A stretch of 64,000 nt of DNA, taken from assembly GCA_028820695.1 (NCBI GenBank), contig JAPPIB010000041.1:1-64000 (forward strand). Direction: 5' to 3'. A program made the position numbers and the translations under genes. Each line of letters begins with the position of its first letter. Positions within the stretch are counted from its first letter, which is position 1. Positions 53,212 to 62,520 of the stretch are shown here, one piece after another. This DNA comes from Acidiferrobacterales bacterium. GTDB lineage: Bacteria > Pseudomonadota > Gammaproteobacteria > Arenicellales > JAJDZL01. Below the pieces are notes generated by a model, which was given only the letters and a program-made list of their open reading frames with translations, was not told the DNA's origin and searched no databases.

Positions 53212-54276
53212 TCAGACCTCTATCAGTTGAGTCCAACCGTAACGATCTTCGATTTCTCCACGCTGTATGCCGACAATTGTGTGATAAAGATGGCGACTCA
53301 ATTCACCGGATTGTCCGTCATTGATTACATGGAGTGATTCTCGATAGCCGATACTGCCAACTGCGGTGATGACTGCGGCTGTTCCGCACCCGAATGCTTC
53401 TTGAAGTGTATTGAGTTGCACTCCCTCAATGATCTCATCGATTTCAACGAGTCTCTCGTCGCATTCGATGCCCATGTCGCTGACGATGCGCAACACGCTG
53501 TCTCGCGTCACGCCAGGTAGAATCGTGCCGCGCAGTTCCGGGGTTACCAATCTGTCATTCAACAGGAAGCAGATATTCATTTGGCCGACCTCTTCGATGT
53601 ATTTGTGATCGACGCCATCAAGCCATAGGATCTGTGCATACCCTTTCTCGCGCCCTTCCCTTGAGGCAAGAAAAGTAGCTGCGTAATTGCCGCCTGCCTT
53701 CGCAAAACCGGTTCCACCCTGAATTGCGCGCGTGTATTTCTCCTCGGCCTTGAGCGACACGGCCGGGAAGTCTGACCCGAAATATCCGCCAACGGGAGAA
53801 AGAATGACAAGATAACGATATCGGTCTGCGGGCCTTACATCCAGCTGTGGTTCATCCGCAAACATGATCGGACGGATATACAGTGCCTGTTTCTCACCGG
53901 GTGGTACCCATCGATGGTCCACGCGGATGAGTTCCTTGATGGAATTGATGAAAGTGTCCTGATCAACCAAAGGCATGCACATACGTTCGCACGATGCGCT
54001 CAAGCGGCGGTAATTCATCTCGGGTCTGAAGATTCGAATTTCTCCATCTACGCCCCGGTAAGCCTTCATTCCCTCGAAAATGGCCTGTCCATAGTGCAGG
54101 GAGGCCGAAACCGGATTGACTTCAATCGGCCCGAAAGGCTCTATGCGATGGTTGCGCCACTTGCCGTCCACATACTCCATCGCGAACATATGGTCGCTGA
54201 AAAGAGAGCCGAACGTAATTTTTGCGAAATCAACTTCGTTGATTCGGCTCTGTGTAGTTCTGTGAATTTCCATCAA
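53212..54276 (-). CDS. ilvE: Branched-chain amino acid aminotransferase
   Basis: A 354-residue fold-type IV PLP enzyme that interconverts Leu, Ile and Val with their keto acids. The opening LHYGQAIFEGMKAYR, the PLP lysine K193 in GTGFAKAGGNYAA, EVGQMNICFLL and the phosphate-site GCGTAAVITAVG are diagnostic. The long N-terminus makes it the eukaryote-like BCAT type II form rather than the 309-residue E. coli type. It is transcribed alone toward the HNH gene. Branched-chain breakdown could supply propionyl-CoA to the operon at 21613-29692. Confidence 0.95.
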   Translation of the reverse strand: MMEIHRTTQSRINEVDFAKITFGSLFSDHMFAMEYVDGKWRNHRIEPFGPIEVNPVSASLHYGQAIFEGMKAYRGVDGEIRIFRPEMNYRRLSASCERMCMPLVDQDTFINSIKELIRVDHRWVPPGEKQALYIRPIMFADEPQLDVRPADRYRYLVILSPVGGYFGSDFPAVSLKAEEKYTRAIQGGTGFAKAGGNYAATFLASREGREKGYAQILWLDGVDHKYIEEVGQMNICFLLNDRLVTPELRGTILPGVTRDSVLRIVSDMGIECDERLVEIDEIIEGVQLNTLQEAFGCGTAAVITAVGSIGYRESLHVINDGQSGELSRHLYHTIVGIQRGEIEDRYGWTQLIEV

Positions 54277-54576
54277 TTGAAAGAGGGTTTTTCCTGCAGA
54301 TCGCGGATGTGATTGAGATCAATTGCGGACGAGATGGTGTTGACTCAGATGGTTCAACCGGCAAGCCCGCGGGATTCGGATTTCGAGCAATTTTAGCATT
54401 ACGTCATATCCGGGACTGCCAAATTGTCTGTGACCACCTGATACCCAACCCACATCCGGGCCTCTTGCGCAATCGTGTCATGCCCTGCAGATGGTATCCG
54501 CCGCAATGTTCACCAGATCTTCCTGAACTTGGTGCGTGGCCGTGACAATGCGGGCATGTGAGATGGGGATGAGTGA
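54277..54576. other. Gap between ilvE and fhcC
   Basis: 300 bases between two minus-strand genes. It probably holds the ilvE promoter. A 61-codon minus-strand frame (54404-54589) that begins inside fhcC encodes a Cys/His-rich peptide (CPHCHGH, HCGGYH); it is listed as a finding rather than as a gene. Confidence 0.35.
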
Positions 54577-55395
54577 TCAGGCCCCGCATCGAATGATCTC
54601 ACCCATTCCGCCATGGCTGAGGTCACCGACAAACCGAACATGAGGTTCGCCAAGTTTTTCGTACAGATCCATTGGCTCTCCAATCTCAGTCAGATATTTT
54701 TGGAAAATAGTCAGGTATCCGTCACCTGCGAAGGGCTGTCCGACAAATCTGTCGCTGGGCAAATCCAGACTTTCAGCGCATAGGATTGATCCTCGCTTCA
54801 TATGAACGCCCAGTTCATCGCCCACACTCCCGAACAACATGACAGTTCCGGCAATCATTGAGGAGCATGCACCGCCACCCGCACTCCCCTGAACAATGAT
54901 CAGTCCCCGTCGCATGCGATCACCCAACCGCTCGCCGGCGTTTCCTTTGACAATCACACAACCTTCATTCATTGAGAATTTGCTGCCTGGCAACCCGGAC
55001 GCCAGGTAGTCTCCGCAACTTCCTCCGACCCGTATCAGTCCGCCCCGCATCGAGTTTGCGCAAAAATCCCCCGCATCGCCTGTGATCGTGATGGCGCCGC
55101 CTGACATGTGAAAACCTGTCAGAGCTCCAGCATTCCCGACAATATCAATGGATCCATGTTGCATCCCACTTCCAATTCGTTCGAAAGTCGAGCAGGCGGC
55201 ATCGAACACGATATGATTTGGATTGTTGCCAGACACTGCGAACAGGTCACCGACCAATACCGCATCACGTCCTTTATTGATCTTGATCCGTTCAATCTCG
55301 CGGATTCTCATTCCAATGAGCTTATCCGGCCTGAGCTGGGTCAGGTCTATGGGCCTTGTCACTTCAGTTATCGGTGTAAACTCAAGTGGCTTCAC
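54577..55395 (-). CDS. fhcC: Formyltransferase/hydrolase complex subunit C
   Basis: A 272-residue subunit homologous to FwdC/FmdC of archaeal formylmethanofuran dehydrogenase. It is a right-handed beta-helix of repeated G-G motifs (GDFCANSMRGGLIRVGG, GERLGDRMRRGLIIVQG), like the C-terminal domain of glutamate synthase. In methylotrophic bacteria the Fhc complex moves the formyl group from H4MPT to methanofuran and hydrolyses it to formate. The frame is open to 55455, but the GTG at 55395 overlaps the fhcD stop (GTGA), matching the other tight junctions of the operon. Confidence 0.92.
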   Translation of the reverse strand: MKPLEFTPITEVTRPIDLTQLRPDKLIGMRIREIERIKINKGRDAVLVGDLFAVSGNNPNHIVFDAACSTFERIGSGMQHGSIDIVGNAGALTGFHMSGGAITITGDAGDFCANSMRGGLIRVGGSCGDYLASGLPGSKFSMNEGCVIVKGNAGERLGDRMRRGLIIVQGSAGGGACSSMIAGTVMLFGSVGDELGVHMKRGSILCAESLDLPSDRFVGQPFAGDGYLTIFQKYLTEIGEPMDLYEKLGEPHVRFVGDLSHGGMGEIIRCGA

Positions 55396-56288
55396 GACAG
55401 CAATTCGCTCAGATAAAAATGGTGTTTGCCTAATTTGCCGCCGAAATTCGAACACGTGATTTCAATGACACCTTGGTGGCGATTGCTCTTGCAGGCTGCG
55501 GTGATTCCCTGTCGCATGGCATCGGCAACCGCTTCATACGTCAGACCGTCAATCACGATTTCCAAAACTGCCTGTGCCCCAGCCGGCAGTTCGGACTCGA
55601 CAAGTCCTCGCAGAGTTGGGCAGTAGGCGTCATTTGTTGACGCAGTCATGAACGTGTACTTGGAACCCACTTTGGAACCAGACCGGACAACGCCGCCTGG
55701 GAAAGGTGTGATCACGTCAGGAAGTTGAGCAATCGCCGCAACTGCACTTTGTGCGGCAGACATCGCGCAATCAATGTTCGCGGCAACAATCAGAAAATTG
55801 CCGCCTGCCACCGCTTCAACCCGGTGAGTCGTATCCTCGCAGACAAACTCTCCGTCCATCACCGGTATCCGCCAGTAACGGCGGTTACCGAGCTTCTTGG
55901 AAATCTGATACCCATCACCGAAGTAACGGATCGCCTTTCCGATTGCGATGGTTTCGCCCTCGTCAATACCGGAGAATACAGCACTCGTCGGAGTCGTAAG
56001 GATGCACTGCCCAATCCTGTCCCGAAGCTGATTTTCGAGTTCGCCGCCGGAGACGGCAAAGAACAACAGCGAAACACCCGGCCGCCCGTCTGGCGTCTCA
56101 CAAGCGGTCAGACTTCTTTCGATTCCTGCTTCAAGCTTGCATGCTACGACTGAAGTCGCGAAGCCGGTTGCTGCGTTGGCAGCATGCATGACCCATTTTT
56201 CATTCCGCGCGGTAACAATCAGACGGGCGGCTTTGATGGAGAAAGCCTCGGCAAAGGTATCCTTGATGGTCACGCCATTCAGTTCCAT
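55392..56288 (-). CDS. fhcD: Formylmethanofuran:H4MPT formyltransferase
   Basis: A 298-residue cytoplasmic formyltransferase (Ftr/FhcD) that exchanges the formyl group between H4MPT and methanofuran. The chain opens MELNGVTIKDTFAEAF, with TARNEKWVMHAANAATGFATSV and the IPVMDGEFVCEDT segment, all typical. The protein is the bacterial form of the archaeal enzyme and supports a complete H4MPT C1 pathway. Its start overlaps the fhcA end by ten bases. Confidence 0.96.
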   Translation of the reverse strand: MELNGVTIKDTFAEAFSIKAARLIVTARNEKWVMHAANAATGFATSVVACKLEAGIERSLTACETPDGRPGVSLLFFAVSGGELENQLRDRIGQCILTTPTSAVFSGIDEGETIAIGKAIRYFGDGYQISKKLGNRRYWRIPVMDGEFVCEDTTHRVEAVAGGNFLIVAANIDCAMSAAQSAVAAIAQLPDVITPFPGGVVRSGSKVGSKYTFMTASTNDAYCPTLRGLVESELPAGAQAVLEIVIDGLTYEAVADAMRQGITAACKSNRHQGVIEITCSNFGGKLGKHHFYLSELLS

Positions 56289-57934
56289 GTATGCTGCACT
56301 ACCTCTGAGCCGATGGCGTTTGCCATTTCGTCATCGCTGATGACGAAATTCGACAACTGCATGCTGCCATTGTGTTCAAAATACCGTTCCAGTTCGCGGC
56401 GGATGTTCTGATCGTATTCGGGATGCGCTCGATGTGAGCGACCGGCGATAACCTGCCTGATCTCCCCATCGTGCACGACAGTCTTTCCGTCTTTGATCAC
56501 CCTGGCGGGTCTCGCAAATACGTTTTCCCAATTGTCGTTGTGACGATACAGTACGATGTCCGCGTTCGCGCCCGGCCCCAGATGTCCCCGGTCTTTCAGT
56601 CCAAGCGAACGTGCTGGTCCTGCACGGGTTATGATCGCGATCTCATAAAGGGAGTATTCACGTGCGATCTCAGCGACGCAGCTCATCCGAGCGGCGGCCT
56701 GATTGATATTGGAAAGTGCATGATCGCGATAATCCTTGTCCATCAACAGCCGAATCAGGTGTGGATAGGTTGTAAATGACGCACCGTTGGGATGATCTGT
56801 CGTCAGAAATACCTGCCAGGGATTGTCAATCGCAAGGAACAGTTCCAGACCGACTGTCCATTGCAGGGCATTGGCATAACTCCTTGAGCGGTAGCGAAAC
56901 GGTACCACACCGCAGCCTGCCTCGCATTCAATGTCCATGAATGCGGACTTCCCCGGATACGCATGATCTCGGTTTGCAAACTGATGCATGGTATCAGCAG
57001 AAACGGTGACGGTCTGGCCAAACATCACATGCCCGACGTCAACCGAAATCTGCGGGTTTTGCCGTACAAGTTCTGCGATCGATGTTGCTGCAGACGAAAA
57101 TCCCTGCTTGCCTTCCGTACCGTAACTGTGGAACTGTACATGTGCGAGGTGCAGCGGCAATCCGTCCGCTGCCTTGACAGTACTGATTGTTGAGGCGAAA
57201 TTTCCCGGAACGCCCAGATTGCTGGCGTGTACGTGAAGCGGATGCTGAAGGTTGATGTCATGCAGCGCTTCCGAAAGTGATCTGACAATTTCGCCCGGTG
57301 TCACGCCATAGTGTTTATGCGGTTCGTCCACATCAAGTGCCCGTTGGTTGAACTTGAATGCACTGATTCCTCCTGGATTGACCACTTTGACTCCGATGCA
57401 TTGAGTTGAATCCACCATGAACGCGATGTAGTCGCGGATTATTGCGGCGTCGGCACCTTTTGCCAACAACCTGAGGAAATACTCGTCGTTTCCCAAGACC
57501 AGGTAACCTCCGGTATCGAGCAGGGGGGTATCGGCCATTTCCATGTGCGCCTGTCGGGCGTTCGAGGGAACGATTGCCGGTTCAAAGCACATGGTGTAAC
57601 CCAGTTTGGCATATTCGTACCCGGTAATGAAGGTGGACGGTACGACACCGCCTGATCCGGACCTGAGGAAGCCGTCATTTGTCACTTGATGGGCATCACA
57701 ATCTTCGGTCATCATCATGCGTGCGATGTTGACCTTGCCACCGCCGATGTGCGTATGGATGTCGATACCGCCTGACATGATGAAAAGGCCACTGGCGTCG
57801 ATGGTCTCGTCGATCCTTGTGTCGCCCGGAGGCCTGTCCACGATACGTTCATCGTCAATGTAAAGGTCTTGCACGACACCATCAACACCATTGATCGGAT
57901 CGTAGACTGTTCCGCCTTTGATTCGGGTCAGCAT
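56279..57934 (-). CDS. fhcA: Formyltransferase/hydrolase complex subunit A
   Basis: A 551-residue metal-dependent amidohydrolase subunit homologous to FwdA, which hydrolyses formylmethanofuran to formate in bacteria. The zinc motif SGGIDIHTHIGGGKVN is visible, along with later GVKVVNPGGISAFK, HVHASNLG, HLAHVQFHSYG and the TTDHPNG segment holding the catalytic aspartate. The frame is open to 58183, but the ATG at 57934 (MLTRIKGG) gives the usual start and overlaps the fhcB stop by seven bases. Located between fhcB and fhcD. Confidence 0.95.
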   Translation of the reverse strand: MLTRIKGGTVYDPINGVDGVVQDLYIDDERIVDRPPGDTRIDETIDASGLFIMSGGIDIHTHIGGGKVNIARMMMTEDCDAHQVTNDGFLRSGSGGVVPSTFITGYEYAKLGYTMCFEPAIVPSNARQAHMEMADTPLLDTGGYLVLGNDEYFLRLLAKGADAAIIRDYIAFMVDSTQCIGVKVVNPGGISAFKFNQRALDVDEPHKHYGVTPGEIVRSLSEALHDINLQHPLHVHASNLGVPGNFASTISTVKAADGLPLHLAHVQFHSYGTEGKQGFSSAATSIAELVRQNPQISVDVGHVMFGQTVTVSADTMHQFANRDHAYPGKSAFMDIECEAGCGVVPFRYRSRSYANALQWTVGLELFLAIDNPWQVFLTTDHPNGASFTTYPHLIRLLMDKDYRDHALSNINQAAARMSCVAEIAREYSLYEIAIITRAGPARSLGLKDRGHLGPGANADIVLYRHNDNWENVFARPARVIKDGKTVVHDGEIRQVIAGRSHRAHPEYDQNIRRELERYFEHNGSMQLSNFVISDDEMANAIGSEVVQHTWN

Positions 57935-59187
57935 TGCGGGGAGTCCAGTTTGGCCAGAATCGATGTCAGGATTGCCTCGGCAGATGGAAGCACTGAGCAA
58001 ACAGTGCGCTGGATATGCATCGCGACAACCTGATCGGTCCGGAAAAGGTGTCCGTCGTGGTGAACGCCTGGTATGCCGATCGGGATGAACAGTTGGGAGC
58101 GGGTTGGTCGCGAATGAGAGATCACGATTGCATCTGCCTTCGATTCGGGAATTTGCGGTTGGACTTCGAGTCCGCCAACCCACACAATAAGATCGACATC
58201 ATGTCTTTTTTCAAGAGATCGAAATGAATGATACGCCGGAAAATAGTCGGGCCGGCCGGTACGGAAGCTCAACGGGAGAGGTTTGCCAAATTGCCAGGTC
58301 GCTACCTGATTGACTGTGGGCTCGCAAGCCGATCTGGAAACGACCAGTCCGGAACAGCGTCCATTGACGTTCACCGACTGAATCAATTGATTGATGGAGT
58401 CCAGCGCGAGGTCGCCAAGAGGAAAATCAAAGTCCGATTCGGCCCAGATCACGACCGGGTACTCGGCGTCGGTTATCATGTCTGTCAAGCGATCGATCTG
58501 TTCATTCGAGATAAAACCAAGACGGTGGTTGTGCCTTTTGCCTTGTACTCCAAGACTGACCGCATCAGCCAGCATTCCAAATCGTTCGGGGGTGCATTCG
58601 AACGATATTGAACCCTCTGGCGTCTCCCCGTTTCCAGTGCCGATCATCACAAGCGACGTCGATCGAGCACAGGGATGGTCGTCTCGATGCGGAGGTCGAA
58701 GCATATTCGGAATCCGCGGACAGTCTGCAATCGGTCCGTGGCCGAACATGACAATCAAGTCGGCACGGTTACGGATTTCGGATAGGGTCGTAAGGTAGCC
58801 TCCGGAACGTTGGATACGAGACGCTTGCGAGTGGGCGGCGCTGCCGTCGGCGCTCATGATGACCGCGGACTTGCGTTCCGCAAGTTTCAGAGCAGCTCGA
58901 CTGCCGGCAACATCGGTGTACATCCCTGTAATCACCATCGCTTCTGACTTGGAAACCAATTCGGCAGCGGTTCGAATTGCTTCGGGGTGAGTGGCCGGAT
59001 TTCCGAATATATGACATTTTTCGTCCATCGGTGTGACGATGCCGGAATATCTGGAGTTTGCGATACCGCAACCCCTCGCGTCGAATGGGTGACCGGTGGA
59101 GTCGGACCGGGCAACGATGTCATCACACAGCAGTGCGCAAAATGGACAGATCGCATCGTCTCGGACATTCGAAGCGGTGGAAGACAT
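57928..59187 (-). CDS. fhcB: Formyltransferase/hydrolase complex subunit B
   Basis: A 419-residue subunit related to FwdB/FmdB of the molybdopterin oxidoreductase superfamily. The bacterial FhcB keeps the N-terminal Cys motif CPFCALLCDD and a GHGPIADCPRIP region, but the complex is not a redox enzyme. The frame is open to 59367; the ATG at 59187 starts six residues before the conserved region and gives the family length. First gene of the minus-strand order fhcB-fhcA-fhcD-fhcC, the same set seen in methylotrophs. It diverges from the H4MPT synthesis and oxidation genes. Confidence 0.9.
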   Translation of the reverse strand: MSSTASNVRDDAICPFCALLCDDIVARSDSTGHPFDARGCGIANSRYSGIVTPMDEKCHIFGNPATHPEAIRTAAELVSKSEAMVITGMYTDVAGSRAALKLAERKSAVIMSADGSAAHSQASRIQRSGGYLTTLSEIRNRADLIVMFGHGPIADCPRIPNMLRPPHRDDHPCARSTSLVMIGTGNGETPEGSISFECTPERFGMLADAVSLGVQGKRHNHRLGFISNEQIDRLTDMITDAEYPVVIWAESDFDFPLGDLALDSINQLIQSVNVNGRCSGLVVSRSACEPTVNQVATWQFGKPLPLSFRTGRPDYFPAYHSFRSLEKRHDVDLIVWVGGLEVQPQIPESKADAIVISHSRPTRSQLFIPIGIPGVHHDGHLFRTDQVVAMHIQRTVCSVLPSAEAILTSILAKLDSPQC

Positions 59188-59502
59188 CTTGAAATGACGA
59201 ATACTATTTACAATAAGACTGTCCGGCCGCAGATGAATGTGCGTCACATACCCACAACTGGAAAATGCAATCGATACCGTCGAACTTGAGTCAAAGCAGA
59301 CATACAGAATCACTCCAAAGCCACACAGGCCGAACTGACCGACGGAACTGGATTCCGACAGTATCAATTATCTCATATTATCAATCTGTTATAAGTATGA
59401 ATTTCCGTACGGACGAAAAAGTTCATGGACATGGAAGTATTTTCTTGAGGTTTTCGATGACAAACTCCCGATCACTTGACTGTGTCAGGGCAAACACCTG
59501 AT
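59188..59502. other. Divergent control region of the H4MPT genes
   Basis: About 315 bases between fhcB and the beta-RFAP synthase gene. An AT-rich core contains two copies of TATCAAT (59362-59368 and 59379-59385) 17 bases apart and TTATAA at 59389-59394. Both transcripts probably start here, but no promoter could be fixed. Confidence 0.4.
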
Positions 59503-60450
59503 ATGCAGCGGGTTACCGTAATCGCACCGGCCCGCCTGCACTTGGGATTTGTCGGACTGAATAGCAGCTCGGCACCTGAATTGGGGGCACTGGGGGTCGC
59601 AATTCAACGTCCTTCGATGACTGTCAGGGCACAAAAATCGTTACGGTGGAACGTATCGGGCTCCATGCAGGGTGAGGTCCGGCGATGTATCGATAGACTC
59701 ATTACCGCATTCGAACTGGAGCAGCCACTTCACTTCGAGGTTGCCAGTACTATTCCTGCGCACATCGGACTGGGCTCGGGGACTCAGCTGGCGTTAGCGG
59801 TCGGAGTCAGTATTATGCGCCTCAATGACATCTCAATTCCAATTGCCCGATTGTCCCATCTGCTACGACGCGGCGAGCGTTCCGGGATTGGAACGGCGGC
59901 GTTCTTGCAAGGGGGATTTCTTGTTGATACGCATGCTTCGACGAAAGATGAGGTGCGTACGATAGCCCATAGATTGGAGTTTCCGGCGAATTGGCGCATC
60001 CTGCTGATCTTTGATGACGATTATCAGGGAACTCACGGTGATATCGAAACGGATGCTTTTTGCAAACTGGGCGGATTTTCAGATTCGCTGACCGAACGGT
60101 TGCAGCGAATCCTGCTTGATCAGGTACTGCCTGCACTGGAACGCGGGGATGTCACCGACTTCGGTGATGGCATCACGACAATCCAAAGACATGTCGGAGA
60201 TTTTTTCAGCCCGATTCAAGGTGGCAGATATCTTAGTCCGGGCGTGGCCGACGTGCTGTCGATAGCTGAGAAACTTGGGGGAGTCGGGGTTGGTCAGAGC
60301 TCCTGGGGTCCGACCGGATTTGTTATATTGGATACTGAGTCAAGTGCGTTGGAATTGCAAACTGAGTTGCTGGAGACTCGAAAAAGTTTCGGCGTTCGAC
60401 TCGAAATCTGCAAGGGTCGCAACGAAGGCGCGCAGATTCAGGTTGAGTGA
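59503..60450 (+). CDS. Beta-ribofuranosylaminobenzene 5'-phosphate synthase
   Basis: A 315-residue GHMP-fold enzyme that condenses p-aminobenzoate-type precursors with PRPP and releases CO2, the first committed step of methanopterin synthesis. The opening APARLHLGFVGLN, the GHMP motif IPAHIGLGSGTQLALAVG, ERSGIGTAAFLQGGF and the late GVGVGQSSWGPTGF match bacterial and archaeal homologues (ORF4 in Methylobacterium). The ATG at 503 of this kilobase is chosen over a TTG at 59476 because it starts at the conserved strand. It heads the plus-strand H4MPT genes. Confidence 0.93.
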   Translation: MQRVTVIAPARLHLGFVGLNSSSAPELGALGVAIQRPSMTVRAQKSLRWNVSGSMQGEVRRCIDRLITAFELEQPLHFEVASTIPAHIGLGSGTQLALAVGVSIMRLNDISIPIARLSHLLRRGERSGIGTAAFLQGGFLVDTHASTKDEVRTIAHRLEFPANWRILLIFDDDYQGTHGDIETDAFCKLGGFSDSLTERLQRILLDQVLPALERGDVTDFGDGITTIQRHVGDFFSPIQGGRYLSPGVADVLSIAEKLGGVGVGQSSWGPTGFVILDTESSALELQTELLETRKSFGVRLEICKGRNEGAQIQVE

Positions 60451-60495
60451 AGTCCTGAAATTCAGTGACAATAGACCGTAGCTGACGAGAGAGTC

Positions 60496-61392
60496 ATGGC
60501 AAGACCGAAAATACTGCACATGATCACACCGGGTCGGAATGTCAGTGCATTTGATGCGAATATGGCAGCCGATGCTGGCTATGAGATCATCATTCCACAT
60601 ACAGAAGTGACGATCGATGACATATCTGACCTGGTTCAGGATGCGATTTTTTCCAGGCCACCCAAGAACGCCGCTTCGACTGGATTGTTCATCGGAGGTC
60701 ACGACGTGAATGTGGTGGCAGACATGCTGGAAGTCGTCAGAAGTTCTACCGTGCCACCTTTTGAGTTGTCTGTATTCGCCGACCCCAATGGCGCATTTAC
60801 CACTTCGGGTGCGCTGATTGCGCTGATTGAGGAACATCTCCGACAAGAGGACGGCAAGGGACTGGATGCGCGAACAGTAAAGATTTTCGGTGGCGGGCCT
60901 GTTGGTCTGTGCTCTGCCATTTTGGCCTTGAATCTCGGAGCGAAGGCAACTCTGGCAAGATTGACAGCAAATGCCCGGTCGGATAGTGTCAGAAACTTTG
61001 CTTCACGTTACGATATGGAGATTCCATCCGAGTCAGCCATTGACGATTCCCAACGAATTCAGGCAGTGTCCGACGCTGAGGTGATCATCTGTACTGCGAA
61101 GGCGGGCGTTCAGGTTCTGGACAAATCGATGCTGGATCAAGCCGAACGCCTGTTGGTTGCCGTTGACGTCAATGCTGTGCCACCGTCAGGAATTGAAGGT
61201 GTCGGCGCTTCCGACAATGGCAATCGTGTTGAGACCGCTCGGGGGTCATTCGCAGCGATGGGTGCACTGGGTATCGGTGGATTGAAATACAAGGTGCAAA
61301 ACCAACTGTTCGAACGCATGCTGACCTCACAGGACTCAGTGGTGATTGATTTGCCGGAAGCGTTTGATGAAGCCGTAAAGCATGTTGGATGA
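60496..61392 (+). CDS. mtdB: NAD(P)-dependent methylene-H4MPT dehydrogenase
   Basis: A 298-residue cytoplasmic dehydrogenase that oxidises methylene-H4MPT to methenyl-H4MPT. The N-terminal HMITPGRNVSAFDANMA and the Rossmann motif FGGGPVGLCSA (residues 131-141) are characteristic of MtdA/MtdB; the later AAMGALGIGG helix is also present. Position among H4MPT-specific genes favours MtdB over MtdA, which also uses tetrahydrofolate. A GAGAG ribosome site precedes the ATG. It overlaps the next gene by 11 bases. Confidence 0.93.
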   Translation: MARPKILHMITPGRNVSAFDANMAADAGYEIIIPHTEVTIDDISDLVQDAIFSRPPKNAASTGLFIGGHDVNVVADMLEVVRSSTVPPFELSVFADPNGAFTTSGALIALIEEHLRQEDGKGLDARTVKIFGGGPVGLCSAILALNLGAKATLARLTANARSDSVRNFASRYDMEIPSESAIDDSQRIQAVSDAEVIICTAKAGVQVLDKSMLDQAERLLVAVDVNAVPPSGIEGVGASDNGNRVETARGSFAAMGALGIGGLKYKVQNQLFERMLTSQDSVVIDLPEAFDEAVKHVG

Positions 61393-62518
61393 CCGTCGGT
61401 GTGTCATCATTGGTTTGTCTGTCAGGGCATTGGCGCAGTCGGCAGTGAAGGCGGGAATCGGTGTTTTTTCGATAGATTGTTTCGCTGACCTGGATACCGA
61501 TGCGATCTCGATCCAATCCCGCACCATAGCTTGGGATGGAATCGGTCTTGACTCCAGGTCATTGGTCGAAGCCATTGAAAGGTGTGACCCTGACAACGGA
61601 TGTCTCCCGATCATTTACGGTGGAGGGCTGGAGCATACGCCGGACATCCTTGATCGGATCTCACAGAATCGAAGGCTGTTAGGGAACCCGGCGGATACGG
61701 TCATGAGGATTTGCAACCCGCAGACATTCTTTGCCGCACTCACGAGGCTCGGTATTCCTCATCCAGCGACCGAATTCAGTCCGCCGATTGACCGGAAGTT
61801 CTGGTTGCTCAAAATGACCGGTGGCAGCGGAGGTACGCACATCGAAAACTACGTGGACCAAGTCCCAGCGGCCGGGCATTACTTTCAACAGCGCGTGCCG
61901 GGAAAGACAATAACGGCAACTGTACTCGCCAGTGAGTGCGAAAGTAAGATTGTCGGATTTTCAGAGCAGTGGTTTAGCGATGCTGATAAAGACCGGCCGT
62001 TCACTTATGGTGGAGCGGTTTCAATTGACAGCCGACAGGCGATATCGAAACAAACCTTGAATTCGATACAACAGCATATTGGCACTGTCATAACCTATTT
62101 CAGACTGCGGGGTCTGTTGTCCTTTGATATGGTGATTGATGGCCACAGGTGGCAACTTCTGGAAGTCAATCCGCGTCCTGGCTTTACCTTTGAGCTTCAC
62201 GAAGGCAACGATTCGTTCATTGCGGCGCACTGGAACGCGTTTGATGCGAAACACACGCAACTGCGATCAATATCGCTTGACGGGATTTTTCGCGCACACT
62301 GCATTGTTTATGCATTGGACCATATTCGTATCCCTGCACACTGGAAGTGGCCGAATTGGGTAACTGATCGGAATCGACACGATGTGAGCGTATCGAAGTA
62401 CGAGCCGCTTTGTACGGTCAATGCGCAATGCTCGTCTGCAGAGGCTGCAAGACGAAAGGTGATGGAAAGGTATCGCGAAATGATTGAAATTGCCAGCGAC
62501 TGGGTTGAGAAACACTGA
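61382..62518 (+). CDS. ATP-grasp protein of the H4MPT cluster
   Basis: A 378-residue ATP-grasp enzyme similar to the ATP-grasp genes found beside mtdB and mch in methylotroph H4MPT clusters. A Rossmann-like N-terminus (CVIIGLSVRALAQSA) is followed by the ATP-grasp core with KMTGGSGGTHI, FQQRVPGK and the metal site LLEVNPRPGFTFEL. Such enzymes join a carboxylate to an amine and probably build the methanofuran or H4MPT side chain, for example adding glutamate, but the exact step is not known. It overlaps mtdB and ends two bases before mch. Confidence 0.85.
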   Translation: MLDDRRCVIIGLSVRALAQSAVKAGIGVFSIDCFADLDTDAISIQSRTIAWDGIGLDSRSLVEAIERCDPDNGCLPIIYGGGLEHTPDILDRISQNRRLLGNPADTVMRICNPQTFFAALTRLGIPHPATEFSPPIDRKFWLLKMTGGSGGTHIENYVDQVPAAGHYFQQRVPGKTITATVLASECESKIVGFSEQWFSDADKDRPFTYGGAVSIDSRQAISKQTLNSIQQHIGTVITYFRLRGLLSFDMVIDGHRWQLLEVNPRPGFTFELHEGNDSFIAAHWNAFDAKHTQLRSISLDGIFRAHCIVYALDHIRIPAHWKWPNWVTDRNRHDVSVSKYEPLCTVNAQCSSAEAARRKVMERYREMIEIASDWVEKH

Positions 62519-62520
62519 CA

